A DNA stretch of 46,517 bases from Pelagophyceae sp. CCMP2097 (lineage: Eukaryota; Sar; Pelagophyceae): assembly GCA_026770575.1 (NCBI GenBank), contig MU657237.1, forward strand, positions 148,351 to 194,867, in the 5' to 3' direction. Shown here piece by piece: positions 1 to 9,530 of the stretch. Within the stretch, counting starts at the first letter, position 1. Every line of letters starts with the position of its first letter. The notes beneath the pieces were generated by a model. That model was not told the origin of the DNA and made no database searches. It saw only the letters and a program-made list of their open reading frames with translations. The position numbers and the translations under genes are program-made.

Positions 1-95
1 CCCGGAGCCGCGCGTAGAGGTTGTCGTTCTTCTTCGTGCGTCTCCACCTCCAGGAGGATGTGCCCGTGCACCGGGTCCCTCGCGCGTCCCGACAT
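1..95 (-). CDS. Possible 5' end of a gene with a DPVHGHI motif (partial)
   Basis: Reading leftward from an ATG at 95-93, the frame stays open to the window edge and encodes MSGRARDPVHGHILLE near its start. A DP(V/I)HGHI motif close to the N-terminus is typical of HD-domain phosphohydrolases of the SAMHD1/dGTPase type, which is the only reason for that suggestion. Nothing downstream of the motif is visible, and an intron may begin within about 30 codons. The other end lies outside the window. This is a weak call from one short motif. Confidence 0.28.
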   Translation of the reverse strand, partial: MSGRARDPVHGHILLEVETHEEERQPLRAAP

Positions 96-821
96 GGGCC
101 TCAATGCGTGGCGGCCACGTCGCTCTCGCAATAAATTTTGGCGAACAGGAATTCCTATTGAGGAATGATCATCCAGGCCGCTTTATACGACTCCCTGGTC
201 TTCCGCGAGGGTGGCGGATGCGCTCTGACACGCGCGATATTTTTAGCGTGTTTAAAACACGTGCTTTTGGATGTTTTATGAAATCCCCTCAGAACGTTGT
301 TTTAAACATGTTCCCTGGAGCCCGCCGCCATGTTTTTATCCACCTTGCCCTCATGTCTCAATAAAAAATAAAAAATAAAAAGTAAAGATTTATAAGGAGG
401 ATTTGAAGGTTCAGCGATTAGTTAAATAATTAAAATTTTTAATTATTTACGTGAGCATTGCAATGGGATTTGTCTGTATCCTTCGCTCGAAGTCGGGTCC
501 TCCGTGTGCCTCCCCGGAGGTCCGGCGCGCTCTTGTAATAGAAGAAGAAAGTTTAGGAATTAGGGTATGGTAAGAGAGATTTTGTTGGACTTAAATAGAT
601 CCCTCGTATTAAAAGTGAGCCAAAGCTTGGCGTTATGTCCTGATTGCGGAGTAGCATCGCGCGATGACGAGCGCAACCCCGGGGCCTACGATACTTTTAA
701 AAAACTCTCTTGAAAAAGCGGCCTCGAGCTTTCGCGGTCACAAAGGCCTCTTCGCCGAACGGAGTAGCACTTTGCCAGTGCTCCGGTCGGCGGCGGCGGC
801 GCCGCTCCACGGCGCGGCGCC
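96..821. other. AT-rich intergenic region with a perfect hairpin
   Basis: No convincing gene is seen here. Base composition drops sharply to AT at about 361-460 within otherwise GC-rich DNA. An A-rich run (aataaaaaataaaaaataaa, 360-379) is followed by a perfect inverted repeat with 13 bp arms at 423-435 and 437-449 around one base. An 86-codon open frame at 104-364 shows no family motif and has the AT-rich composition of its surroundings, so I do not call it. Just downstream, inside the UPF0489 coding sequence, is a short (gc)n run at about 881-897. Confidence 0.6.
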
Positions 822-2804
822 ATGCGGCGCAAGAACTCGTCGTCGGGGTCACTGATCCCGCTGCACTCGGACGACGTTTCGCGCGCGCGCGCGCGCGCCA
901 CGTCGCGGTTGGTGAAGAAGGTCGTCTTCGTCCTCATCCTCATCGTCGCCGCAATCGTGCTCGGCGGCCGCGCGCTGCAGCGCCGCGCGCGGCTCACGCC
1001 GCCCGCCGCTGCGCCCAGCGGAAAAATGCGCCAGGGCCCACCGCGGGAATTCCGCCGCGACCGCGGCGGGGGCGCCGCCTCCGCGGCCGCAACCGCCGCC
1101 GCGCCGGCCGACACCGTGCCGGCAGCGGTCGAACCGGCAGCGGTCGAACGGGTAGCGTTCGCGCCGACCGAGACTGAGCCTGCCGCGGTCGCGCCGACCG
1201 AGGGCGCTGCGGTCAAGGGCCCCGGCCACGAGCGGGGTCGTCGCGGCGTGCGGCTCGAGCCGCCGCAGCACGTGGACGGCCAGCCGAACGAGGAGGCCGA
1301 GGAGGCGGACGACGTGCCGCTGCCGGTGGACGACGACGACGACCGCGCGCAGGAGCGCGACGACGCGGCCACGGGCCCGGCGCGCGCGCTCACGATTGGC
1401 GTCCTCGAGGAGCACCACCACGCTCTCGGCTACTACGAGCGGCTGCGTTCGCAGCTCGGCGGCGGGGCCCCCCTGGCGCGCCCTCTCACGATTTTGCACC
1501 TCGACTCGCACGCGGACATGGGCGTGCCGCGGCCGAGCGGCGCCGGCGCCAAGCTGGAGTCGTTTGCCGAGATAAACGACTTCCTCACGCTCACGGCCTA
1601 CGACGGCCTCGCGGACCACCTCATCTTCGTCGAGCCGCCGTGGTCTACGCAATTCCGCTGCTGCGTCTACAAGGAGAGCGCAACATTTGAGTTCGCCGTG
1701 GGCCTCTTCAAGGAGACGGGCGAGCTCTTCGTCGACGTCTCGGGCGAGACGGCGAAGTCCTTCAAGCGCGAGCAGTTCAGTCACATCTTCTGGCGCGACG
1801 GCCCGCGCGTCAGGGCGCAGGCCGAGCTAGAGCACGTCAAATTCTTCAAGGTCTCGGTCGTGGCCGCCGAGTTGGCGCCCGCGCTCCTAGAGGCCAAGAT
1901 CAAGGAGTGGATCCCGGAAGGCACGCCCTGGTGAGTCTGCGCGCGGGGTGGAGACGTGCGCGCGGGGTGGGGGCGCCGTCGGACCCGCGCAACTAGGATC
2001 CTCGACATTGACCTGGACTTTTGGGCGACGATCAGCCCCGGCGCGGAGAATCTCGTCGAGGGCGTCCTCAAGGTCGGCGGCCAGGAGGTGGGCTACGACG
2101 ATCTGGGCGTGATCTACCACCTCCGCCACGACCTGCCCGATTTCGGCGTCGACTTCTTCGCGCGCGCGGCGTCCGCACTTTCCGGCGCGGCGCACTCGGC
2201 GGCCGCGTTCGTGGCCGGCGTCGACGCGCGCCTCGGCGCCGTTTCGGGTGCGCGCGAGCCGGCGCTGCCGCACGCGTCGGCGCTCGTGGACGCGCTCCGC
2301 GGCTTCGCCGGCGGCCTGAGCCGCAGTCTGAACGCGGCGAATTTGGAGGCCATGGTCGACTTTGCGGCTGACGTGACCAAAGACACTTCGCCGCCCGATT
2401 TGGTGGATCGGGCCACGACGGACCGCGAGCAGCAGCACGCGGCCAAGGCGGACAAGGCGCGGCACCGCGCCTTTACGGCGGGGCAGCGCGAGGACCTGGC
2501 GGCGTTCTTCGAGCAGCCGTACCACGCGCCGCCCCGCGACGCGCTCCTCCGCGAGCTCGCCCACAGCGTCGACAATGTCTGGGCCCCGATCCTCCGCGGC
2601 CTCTCCGAGCCGCTGATGGTCGACTTGGTCCGCTCGCCGGGCTACGTGCCTACGTACGCCCTCCGAGACGTCGAGTGCCACGTCCTCGCCGCCGTGGCCC
2701 GTATCTACAAGACCCACGTCATCTCCCACGAGGGCCGCGTCGACGCCAAGCGCACCAACTGCCTCAGAATGCCCCCGTTCCAGTATGTCCAGATCAAGAC
2801 CTAG
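822..2804 (+). CDS. UPF0489 (C5orf22-like) protein with N-terminal membrane anchor
   Basis: Two exons, 822-1930 and 1997-2804, joined across a 66-base gtgagt...ctag intron, give 638 residues. A short basic N-terminus is followed by one hydrophobic segment (about residues 33-48, VVFVLILIVAAIVLGG) that should act as a signal anchor. A low-complexity A/P/E/D-rich stalk follows, up to about residue 185. The conserved domain starts around LTIGVLEEHHHALGYY. It carries ILHLDSHADMG (about residue 224) and, directly across the splice, ILDIDLDFW (371-379); these Asp/His motifs match the UPF0489 family, often compared with ureohydrolase folds. The enzymatic activity of the family is not established. The anchor would place the domain in the secretory lumen or outside, which is unusual compared with the soluble animal homologue. 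The RRM gene follows on the same strand after 445 bases. Confidence 0.85.
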
Positions 2805-3249
2805 CGCCCGCAAACGACGACGGCGCCGAAGCACCCGCGGCGAAGCGAGGCGGCGCGACTAACACGTGCACGACTTTTAAACCAAGCCCACCCGACGAGG
2901 CCTCGCCAGGGGCCTCGGGCCGGCCGGCGACCTACCGGCACCGGGCGCCGGCCCGCCGAAATGCGGCGCGCGGCGCCCGCAGCGGCTCACTCGAACCGAA
3001 AACGAGGGCGCCCCGCGCCTCGTCCAAAGAAACACCGGGAAGGGTGCCTCCCTCGCGGGGGCAGCGGCGGCGCGCGAAGGTATAGAGTCGCTGCGGCACC
3101 GCCGGCGCCGACGGCCGCCGCGTCCCCCGCTCGGGACACAACGAACAAAAACGTGCAATTTTGAAATTACGCAATATCCTGATAACACCCCTCTCACGCA
3201 AATTTACGCATTCAAACCTTCGGGAAAAATTCTGCGACGGAGAGCCCCG
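2805..3249. other. Intergenic region between UPF0489 and RRM genes
   Basis: No gene is supported here. The first part is GC-rich and low complexity. From about 3135 composition becomes more AT-rich (acaaaaacgtgcaattttga, then acgcaaatttacgcattcaa), which probably marks the promoter and 5' UTR of the RRM gene starting at 3250. No recognisable core promoter element can be defended. Confidence 0.5.
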
Positions 3250-3870
3250 ATGGCCCCTCCGCCGCAGTTCGACGAGCCGCAGACGCTCTACTGTGCCGCG
3301 CGGCGTCCGCGAAGCCCGCGGCGCGCGAGGATGCGGCGCGTAGGCGGTAACCTTCCCTATGAGACCAACGAAGCCGAGCTCCTCGCTCTTTTTCGCTCCA
3401 GGTCGGTGCCCCTCGCCCCGTTTCGCGCGCGGCGCCGCGCGCGAAAAGGACCGCGGCCGCGGCGCAGGGACGTCGAGACCCTCGAGGCGAAAATCGTGCG
3501 CAACGCCTACACGGGCCAGTCCAAGGGCTTTGGCTTCGTGACGCGCGGCCCCGCGTCCCGCGCCAAAGGGCCCGCCCGCCGCCGCGCCTTTGGGGCGGGC
3601 GCCCTCGCCGCCGATCCGCGCCCTCGAGCGCCGCGCGCAGGGTCGCGGCGGACCGCGACGTGCGCAAGAGCAACGTCCTCGACGGTGCGCGCCGCTTGGG
3701 CCGCGGCCGCGGGGACGGGCCGCGCGCAGGCTACGTCTACAAGAACCGAAAGATGTACGTCGAGCCGAAGCGCCTCGGCGCGCACCCCGGCGACGACGAG
3801 CCGCGAGGTGCGCCGCGCCGCGGTGTGTCGCCGCGCCGCCGCCGCCGGGAAGCCCCCAGGCGCCAAGTAG
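3250..3870 (+). CDS. Single-RRM RNA-binding protein, six small exons
   Basis: Exons 3250-3292, 3344-3401, 3468-3542, 3641-3684, 3730-3807 and 3860-3870 join in phase to give a 102-residue protein that is essentially one RRM. RNP2 is LYCGNLPY (split by intron 1), helix 1 is ETNEAELLALF, RNP1 is SKGFGFVT, and the last strand region is NVLDGYVYKNRKMYVEPKR. The third intron fits only if the donor is GC (gcgcgg at 3543); the nearby gtgacg would break the frame. The last coding exon is 11 bases (GAK then stop). The protein resembles small RRM factors of mRNA processing or transport, but the exact role cannot be read from the sequence. Its stop lies only 19 bases before the next gene's ATG on the same strand. 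Confidence 0.8.
   Translation: MAPPPQFDEPQTLYCAARRPRSPRRARMRRVGGNLPYETNEAELLALFRSRSVPLAPFRARRRARKGPRPRRRDVETLEAKIVRNAYTGQSKGFGFVTRGPASRAKGPARRRAFGAGALAADPRPRAPRAGSRRTATCARATSSTVRAAWAAAAGTGRAQATSTRTERCTSSRSASARTPATTSREVRRAAVCRRAAAAGKPPGAK
3543..3640 (+). other. Intron with GC-AG borders in the RRM gene
   Basis: The exon before it ends GTG AC and the exon after begins G GTC GCG, so GC-AG splicing restores ACG and keeps the RRM in frame (GFGFVT then VAADRDV). The only nearby GT (3538) gives the wrong phase. The interior contains a GC-rich near-palindrome around 3560-3600. Confidence 0.65.
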
Positions 3871-3889
3871 TCGGGGGGCCTTCGCCAAA

Positions 3890-6800
3890 ATGTGCCACGC
3901 AGCGCCGCCGCCGCCGGCGTACGTCGCGCCGCACCCCGTGCGGCGGCGGCAGCGCACGTCGACGACGGAGAAAGAGACGGCAAAACGGCTGAACAAGCTG
4001 CTGTGAGTCCGCCGCGGCCGCGCCGACGCCGAGTCGCGTCCTAGGATGCACTATGACGAAGCGGACGACATACTCGCCTTGTGAGTCTCGGCGCACGCGG
4101 ATCCTCGGAGAAAACGCCGCCCCGCCCGGGCCGGCCGCCGCCGCGCGCCCGGAGCGCCGAGCTGAGTCTTTGGGCCGGCGACGCTTCAAGTTCGCGGCGA
4201 CGCTTCCTCGTAGCTTCGAGCAAAACGTCCGCGATTTCGACGCCGTCAACTTCTCGACGACTTTCCACCGCCTCCAGCGAGGTGCGCCCGGTGCGCCCGC
4301 GCGCCCCACGGCCCGCGGATGACACTGCCAAACAGAAGCGGCCCGCGATTCGTACGACACGCGCAGTGACCTGTTCCGCCCGGCGCCAGACTTCGGAAGA
4401 CGATCGCACCCCGACAGCTGCCGGCGGAGGGTCGGCCCGAGGCGTCGACGCTGCAGAGGGACATTTTGACGCGTTGGTATAGGCGCTTCCAGCACCTCGT
4501 CGAGGTGACGACCTTCCGCATCAACACGTACCCCGAGAAGTGGGCGCCGTGCGCCCTCGTGAGTGGACTCCGCCGCCATGCGACGGCCGGCCGCAAAGGG
4601 TGGAGCTGCGACGACGCGCCTTTTTCCGACGAGGGGCCTTTCCCGCGACGTCGTGCCGAGCGGCCAAACAGGCCTCCATCGCGCGGTCTGCGTCGCGCCT
4701 CATCCTGACGGTGCATCCGCGCCTCAGGGCCGCCGCCGTCGCGCGCCGTCACGCGTTTTTTTAGGCGCCTGGCCTCTACGCGGCCATCGCAAAGGTCATG
4801 CTCCTGCCCGTCCTCCAGGTCCAGGCGTGGGAGCCGCGCGCGCTCTCCGACGCCGCCTTTGGCTTCGCCAAGCACCACGTCTTCGACACGGCGCTCTTCA
4901 ACATGGCCCGCGGCTGTGCCAAAAGTCCGCAGACCCGGACCGCCATAGGGGACCGCGGGGGTCCACCGAGTCCCGAGCGGCAGCACTCAACGCAAGAGGG
5001 GAGCAAGCCGTCCCAGGCTGCACGCGCGCGGCCCCCGGGCGTCCCCTTCGCGTCCCTTCCGCGAGTTCCCTTTCGCGTCACTTTCGCGAGGCCCGCCGCG
5101 CTTTAGATCAGCCTCGCGTCGCTGCCCAAGCTGGACGCCTTCGAGCCGCGCGAGCTGTGCGACCTCATCTGGGCCTTTTCGCAGATCCGGCACGACGCCT
5201 GGCCCGAGTTGTTTGAGGGGGCGGCGGGCTGCGTGGTGGACAAGCTCCCCGGGTCCCTAAATCTCGCCGCCGCGTGGGCGTCCGCGCAGGCGAGCGACTC
5301 GGCCGTGGCCCTCTCGGCGGCGCGCTTCGTGACGGGCCTCTCGTCAAAGGCGGTGAAGCGGCCCTGGATGCCGCTGAACGCGTCGCAGATCGCTATCGTG
5401 GCCCACGCGTACATGGACCGCGACCCGCCGCACCCCGCGCTCTTCGCCGCCGTGCGTCGGCCCGGGCGGCGCGGGGGGCGCAGGCGCGAAGTAGGAAGAA
5501 GCCGCAAAGGTCCGACGGTTGCGAATAGGTGGCCGCGGCCGCGCTGCACGACATTGGCGACTTCCCGCCGAGGTCGCTGGCGAGCATCGCCTCGGCGTTC
5601 GTCCAGGCGCCCGTCGCCGCTCCGATGCGCGCCGCCGTCTTCTCGGCCGTGGCGAACTGCGCGACGGCGACGATGCTCGAGTACGCCGCCCGCGCCCGCG
5701 GAAAAACCAAAACCGTCTTTCGACGACGGCGCGGTCTCGCGCTCGATGGGGGCGCGGCCCTCGGGCGGCTCCGGCGTGTGCATTCCCGCCTTAGGTTTTC
5801 GTCGCATAACCTGACGAGGCTCATCTGCGCGTTTGCGACCGCGGGCGCCTTTGACGAAGCTTTGTTCCTTTCCGCGGCGGCGCACGCCGCCGACGTGCTG
5901 CACCACGAGTCGCCGAGGTCGCTCGCGGAGCTGGCCTGGGCCTTTGCCACGCTGTCGACGGCGAGCCGCGCGGACCACCGGCAGCCGCTGGACGCGCTGT
6001 TTTGGGCCATTTCTCAACACACGGCGAATGCCATCGACCGCTACTCCCCAAAGTCATTGTCGCTCATCGCATGGGCCCACGCCACCGTCGGCTTCGTCTC
6101 GCCCGCCAGAAACCGCGCCGACCACGGGAAAGACCCGAAACGCGCGCGGGATGTCGGCCGTTTGCCCGGAAGTCAGCGGCGCCTTTAGGTGCTCTTCACG
6201 GAGCTGACGCGCGTGATGGACGCGTGCGAGTTCGAGTCGCTGGACCTGGCCAACGCGGCGTGGTCTTTCGCGACGCTGGGCCTCGGCGGGCCGTTCGAGG
6301 CCATCGCTCGCGAGGCCCTGGAGCGCCTGGGCACCTTCGACTCGTCGTCGCTCGCGCGGCTCTGCTGGGCTTTTGCGACGGCCGGCGTCGTCGAGCCCGA
6401 GCTGCTGCGCGCGCTCGTGGCCGAGGTGCTCCACCGCGGCGACTTTGACGTCAACGCAAAATCCCAGCTCCACCAGTTCGCCCTCTTCCTCCAGCGCGGC
6501 GCGGCGCCTAGGGCCGAAAACCGTGCACACCGGAAGTGGCGCAGTTGTCGTCGAAGAATTGGGGCTTCCCGCGGCCGGCGTAGCCCTTTTGCGGTAGGTG
6601 CGAGGCGCCGCAGCGCAAGCTGGAGTTCGACCGCGGCCTCGGCAAGCGCGCGGCCGACTTCCTCGCCACGTTTGTCGCCATGGAGCCGCCGGCAGCGCAG
6701 GACACTTTGGCCTCCATATCCAGCGCGCTCTCCCAAGTCGGCTGGGCCCACGAGTGGGAATTCACGACGCCAGAGGGCCTTCGCCTGCCCATCGCTCAGC

Positions 6801-7141
6801 CCCTGACCAAGCAGGGCATCCTCCTCCTCGACCGTGAGCCCCCCTGCCGCTCCTCGAAGCGCGCCTCGCGGCGAGCCCCGTCGATGCCCGCGGACGGCGG
6901 AAACGCACAGCGCTCGGCACGCAGCACCTGCGCATCAACGTCTCCTCGTTCCTCGCGCGCACGCTCCGCTCCCTCGGCTGGAACGTGCGTCGGCCCTCGT
7001 TTAAAGCGCGCCGGGTCGCGGAACGCATCACACACACACACACATCCCACGCAGGTCGTCGTCATCAAAATAGACACCTGGGCGTCTTGGAGCCCCGAGG
7101 AGCAGGTGGCCGAGCTGAAAAGCCTGCTCCGCCTCATGTGA
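3890..7141 (+). CDS. RAP-domain protein with helical WAFA repeats (putative organelle RNA-binding factor)
   Basis: Exons: 3890-4002, 4045-4080, 4214-4281, about 4390-4558 (left border unresolved), 4765-4905, 5107-5451, 5529-5680, 5795-6104, 6189-6493, 6598-6833, 6911-6984 and 7055-7141. Repeats of about 37 residues with cores such as DLIWAFSQ, SLASIASAF, ELAWAFATL, NAAWSFATL and RLCWAFATA fill the middle. The C-terminus (LRINVSSFLARTLRSLGW then VVVIKIDTW) is a RAP domain. Proteins of this FASTK/OPR-like architecture bind organellar RNA and support its processing or translation. The early exon carrying DFDAVNFSTTFHRLQR is typical of the family in algae. Three introns appear to use GC donors. 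A (ca)n run sits just before the last acceptor. No clear targeting peptide is seen, so plastid versus mitochondrion is open. Confidence 0.82.
4906..5106 (+). other. Intron with GC-AG borders, RAP gene
   Basis: Exon 5 ends LFNM and exon 6 starts ISLASLPKLD. Splicing at gcccgc gives 19 residues between LF and the end of EPREL, exactly as in the neighbouring repeat (LFAAV...FPPRSL). No GT donor in the right phase is present near here. Confidence 0.55.
6105..6188 (+). other. Intron with probable GC-AG borders, RAP gene
   Basis: Splicing at gccaga (6105) joins ATVGFVSP to VLFTEL, matching the repeat spacing in ATAGVVEPELLRAL. A GT donor at 6096 is also in phase but would shorten the repeat by three residues, so the GC choice rests on repeat register. 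Confidence 0.45.
6494..6597 (+). other. Intron with GC-AG borders, RAP gene
   Basis: The exon ends CTC CA and the next begins G TGC GAG; splicing at gcgcgg (6494) to gcggtag (ending 6597) restores CAG and reads FLQCEAPQRKLEF. The donor hexamer is the same as in the RRM intron at 3543. I found no GT donor giving this phase. Confidence 0.5.
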
Positions 7142-7528
7142 CGCGCCGCGCGCACCGTCCGAGTGTCGGACGCACCTCTCCACGCACAAAGCTGTCCTCC
7201 TCGACGACCTCGTGCACTCGCTCGTTTCCGCGGTCGGCAGCGCAGAAGATGCCCCGCCCAATCGCCATTCGTCCCGCTGCCTGCACCCCCAGGCGCCCCA
7301 CCAAAAAAAACGGTCGCGCGCGAGCGCGATTGACGAGAAGCCACTGGCACTGTGATCCCTTCTCCACGGTGACATCAATTGCAACAATTTCTCGCTTTTT
7401 GGCGATAACTTTTTGGCAATAACGTCGGGTCCGTTGGTGCGTCAAGGGCGAGGGCCTTCGAGCGGGGGCCTTCTCGTTGATCGCGGAGGGCGGTCTCCGC
7501 GACGGTGAGGTGCGGCTCTGGGTATCGA
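7142..7528. other. Intergenic region, no gene seen
   Basis: This 387-base spacer follows the RAP gene stop and precedes the surface-protein gene. It has lower GC than its flanks, an accaaaaaaaacggtcg stretch near 7300 and a partial short repeat (caatttctcgctttttggcg near 7380, then ataactttttggcaataacg). The open frames crossing it are shadows. Confidence 0.5.
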
Positions 7529-9291
7529 ATGCGTTTTATGGCCGTGTTTCTGGTGACGACTTTCTTCGCCCCGGCCGCTGCGAGTCCGACATCGAGCCCG
7601 ACGACGGCGCCGACGGGGCCGCCGTCGAGCGCTTTGACGCTTGCGCCGCCCGTCCCGACGGCCCTGCCGACTGCGGCGCCTAGCGCGGTGTCGTCGCCGG
7701 TGCCGACCGGTCCCTCTTCAGCCCCGACAGCCGTCCCGTCGGGCGTGCCGTCGGTGGCGCCGTCGGCGGCCCCGTCGACGACGCCGTCGCCGACGCTCTC
7801 TCCGACCGCGACGACGATCCCGACGGCTGCCCCGACGGCCGTCCCGTCGGGCGTGCCGTCGGCTTTTCCCTCGGCGGCCCCGTCGACGACACCATCGCCG
7901 ACGCGCTCTCCGACCACGACGGCGGCCCCGACGGCGGTCCCGACGGCGGCACCCAGCACGACGCGCATTCCCACCACGTTCCCCAGCGCGCTGCCGTCGC
8001 TGGTGCCGACGGGAGGGCCCTCCCCCGGGCCGAGCGGCATCCCCTCTTCGGCGCCGAGCGCTCCCTCTTCGGTCCCGACGGCCGCGCCCTCGGGCGCTCC
8101 CACGGCGCCGCCATCTCCGGCCCCCTCGACGACGCCGGCTCCGTCGGGCGCCCCGACCGCGACGCCTTCCGCGGCGCCTTCCGCGGCGCCGACATCGGTG
8201 CCGTCGGGCGCCCCGACCGCGACACCTTCCGCGGCGCCTTCCGCGGCGCCGACGTCGGTGCCGTCGATGGCGCCTCTAAGCGCGCCGACAAGCCGGCCGA
8301 CGTTCACGGGGCCTCCGACGACTGCGCCGAGCGTGCGGCCGTCGCCGGTTCCGAGCCGGAGTCCGACGACGTCGCCTGCGCCGTCGCTGCGGCCCTCTGC
8401 GTCGTCGCGGCCCTCCGGCATCCCCACGGCCGCGCCGTCGGGCCTGCCGACTGCCGTCCCGACGTCGGCGGCAACTGCCGTGCCGACGCCGTACTCGTCG
8501 TTCGCGCCCAACGCGCCGATGACGCAGCTCGAAGTCCGTCTGCTTTCTTCCCGACGCGCTGCGCCCGGTCTTGGACGGGCGGCGCTTAGGTCGCCATCCG
8601 GTCGAAGCTGTGGTTCGCCGACGACGCGCTCCGGTCCCGGACCAGCTCACGGCTCCAGCGCGACCTCGAGGCCATCATCACGGCCAACGTCCGCTCCTTT
8701 CAAGTTGGCTCCGTCGACAAAGTGAGCTTCAGCTTGGCGGCGACGGCGGCCCCGACGGTGGCGACGCCGGCCCCAACGGCGGCGACGCGGCGGCGCCTCG
8801 CGGGTGCCGCGTCGTCCGTCTCCTTCGAGGCGCACGTGTCGACTTTTTTCTACGGGACGAGCTTCAGCGGCGACCCGGCGGGCCGCGCGGAGGACGTCGT
8901 CGCCACGTTTTCGCGCGACCTCGGCGCCGTCGTGGCGCGCAACTGGACCGATGCGACGCTCGGCACCGCGTTCGCGACGTCGGCCGTCGACGTAAACGCG
9001 TCGCTCGCCGCGCTTGGGGCGAGCAGGGTCAACTTTACCGTCGTTTCGACGGAAAGTCCGTCCAAGTCAGGCGGCGCGTCGAACGCGTTCCGCGACTACG
9101 CAGTCTTCTTCGTCCCAATCGCCCTCGTCCTTGTCTGCCTCGTCTGTCTCGGCTGCGCCTACGCCCTCGCCCAGACGGTCACCTGCGGCCGCTGTCGAGG
9201 CGGCCTCGGCGCCGTCTACCCCTTTGCCGGCGTCTTGCCGCCGCAGCCGGCCGCGTGCTACCAGGAGACCAAGTGGTCCTTTGAGGAATAG
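7529..9291 (+). CDS. Secreted/surface PT-rich protein with C-terminal membrane span
   Basis: Exons 7529-8533 and 8590-9291 (56-base intron) encode 568 residues. The ATG at 7529 begins a clean signal peptide (MRFMAVFLVTTFFAPAAAS). About 300 residues of Pro/Ser/Thr/Ala-rich repeats follow (SPTSSPTTAPTGPPS and variants), a style common in heterokont surface proteins and a likely O-glycosylated stalk. A globular part of about 190 residues (MTQLEVAIRSKLWFADD onward, with SFEAHVSTFFYGTSFSG and NFTVVSTES) comes next, then a transmembrane helix (VFFVPIALVLVCLVCLGCAYAL) and a short cytosolic tail with CGRC. The globular part resembles domains often placed next to PT repeats in algae, but I cannot name it. 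Internal tandem duplications (60 bp and about 110 bp) show that the stalk length evolves by unequal exchange. Confidence 0.8.
7720..7945 (+). repeat. About 110 bp imperfect tandem duplication in the PT stalk
   Basis: The segments starting near 7720 and 7831 share long matching blocks (gccgtcccgtcgggcgtgcc; tcggcggccccgtcgacgac). They keep the reading frame and repeat the same P/S/T/A pattern. Confidence 0.65.
8141..8260 (+). repeat. 60 bp unit repeated twice in tandem
   Basis: Units 8141-8200 and 8201-8260 differ at only a few positions and encode the same 20-residue P/S/A/T block. Confidence 0.85.
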
Positions 9292-9420
9292 CCCCGCGCG
9301 GCCCCTCGTGTGACTGTAATGTGAGCTGTGCTGTGGGATCCCGTGCGGGCGGGGAGAAAGAGGCTGCCGCGGCATGAGTCAGACCAGGGTCGATTCTTTA
9401 TGGGTTGGGAGAGCCCGGGG

Positions 9421-9500
9421 TGGGACCGGCGCGGTGTCCGGCGCACGCTCGGTTCTTGTGGAACGTGGGGCGTGCGCCATCATGGTGCGTTTGGGTCTTT
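9421..9500 (-). promoter_or_regulatory. Candidate SECIS element in the selU 3' UTR
   Basis: About 48 bases after the selU stop, the minus strand carries ATGA (9483-9480). A 9 bp perfect helix follows (GGCGCACGC at 9478-9470 with GCGTGCGCC at 9448-9440), and then GGAC (9439-9436). This supplies the TGA...GA non-Watson-Crick core of a eukaryotic SECIS. The apex holds a C-rich bulge (CCCA) and a GTTC/GAAC mini-stem, as in type II elements that use CC in place of AA. A basal helix can form between GACC (9497-9494) and GGTC (near 9423-9426). It should recruit SBP2 and the Sec-specific elongation factor. Folding was done by eye. Confidence 0.75.
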
Positions 9501-9530
9501 CACGTCGAGCTCTGGCGGTCCGTTTCGGCT

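Noticed and set aside
104..364. 86-codon plus-strand open frame
   Set aside because: AT-rich composition unlike real exons here and no recognisable motif.
849..1784. 311-codon minus-strand open frame
   Set aside because: Shadow of the UPF0489 exon, Arg/Glu/Val-rich from GC bias, no domain.
4367..4369. In-frame TGA in the RAP gene as a second selenocysteine
   Set aside because: It lies in an intron by all sensible models, the family has no Sec at this site and I saw no SECIS-like structure downstream.
7375..8511. Long minus-strand open frame (378 codons) rich in Gly/Asp/Ala/Val
   Set aside because: It is the exact antisense of the PT-rich stalk; its composition follows from the repeat and it has no family motif.
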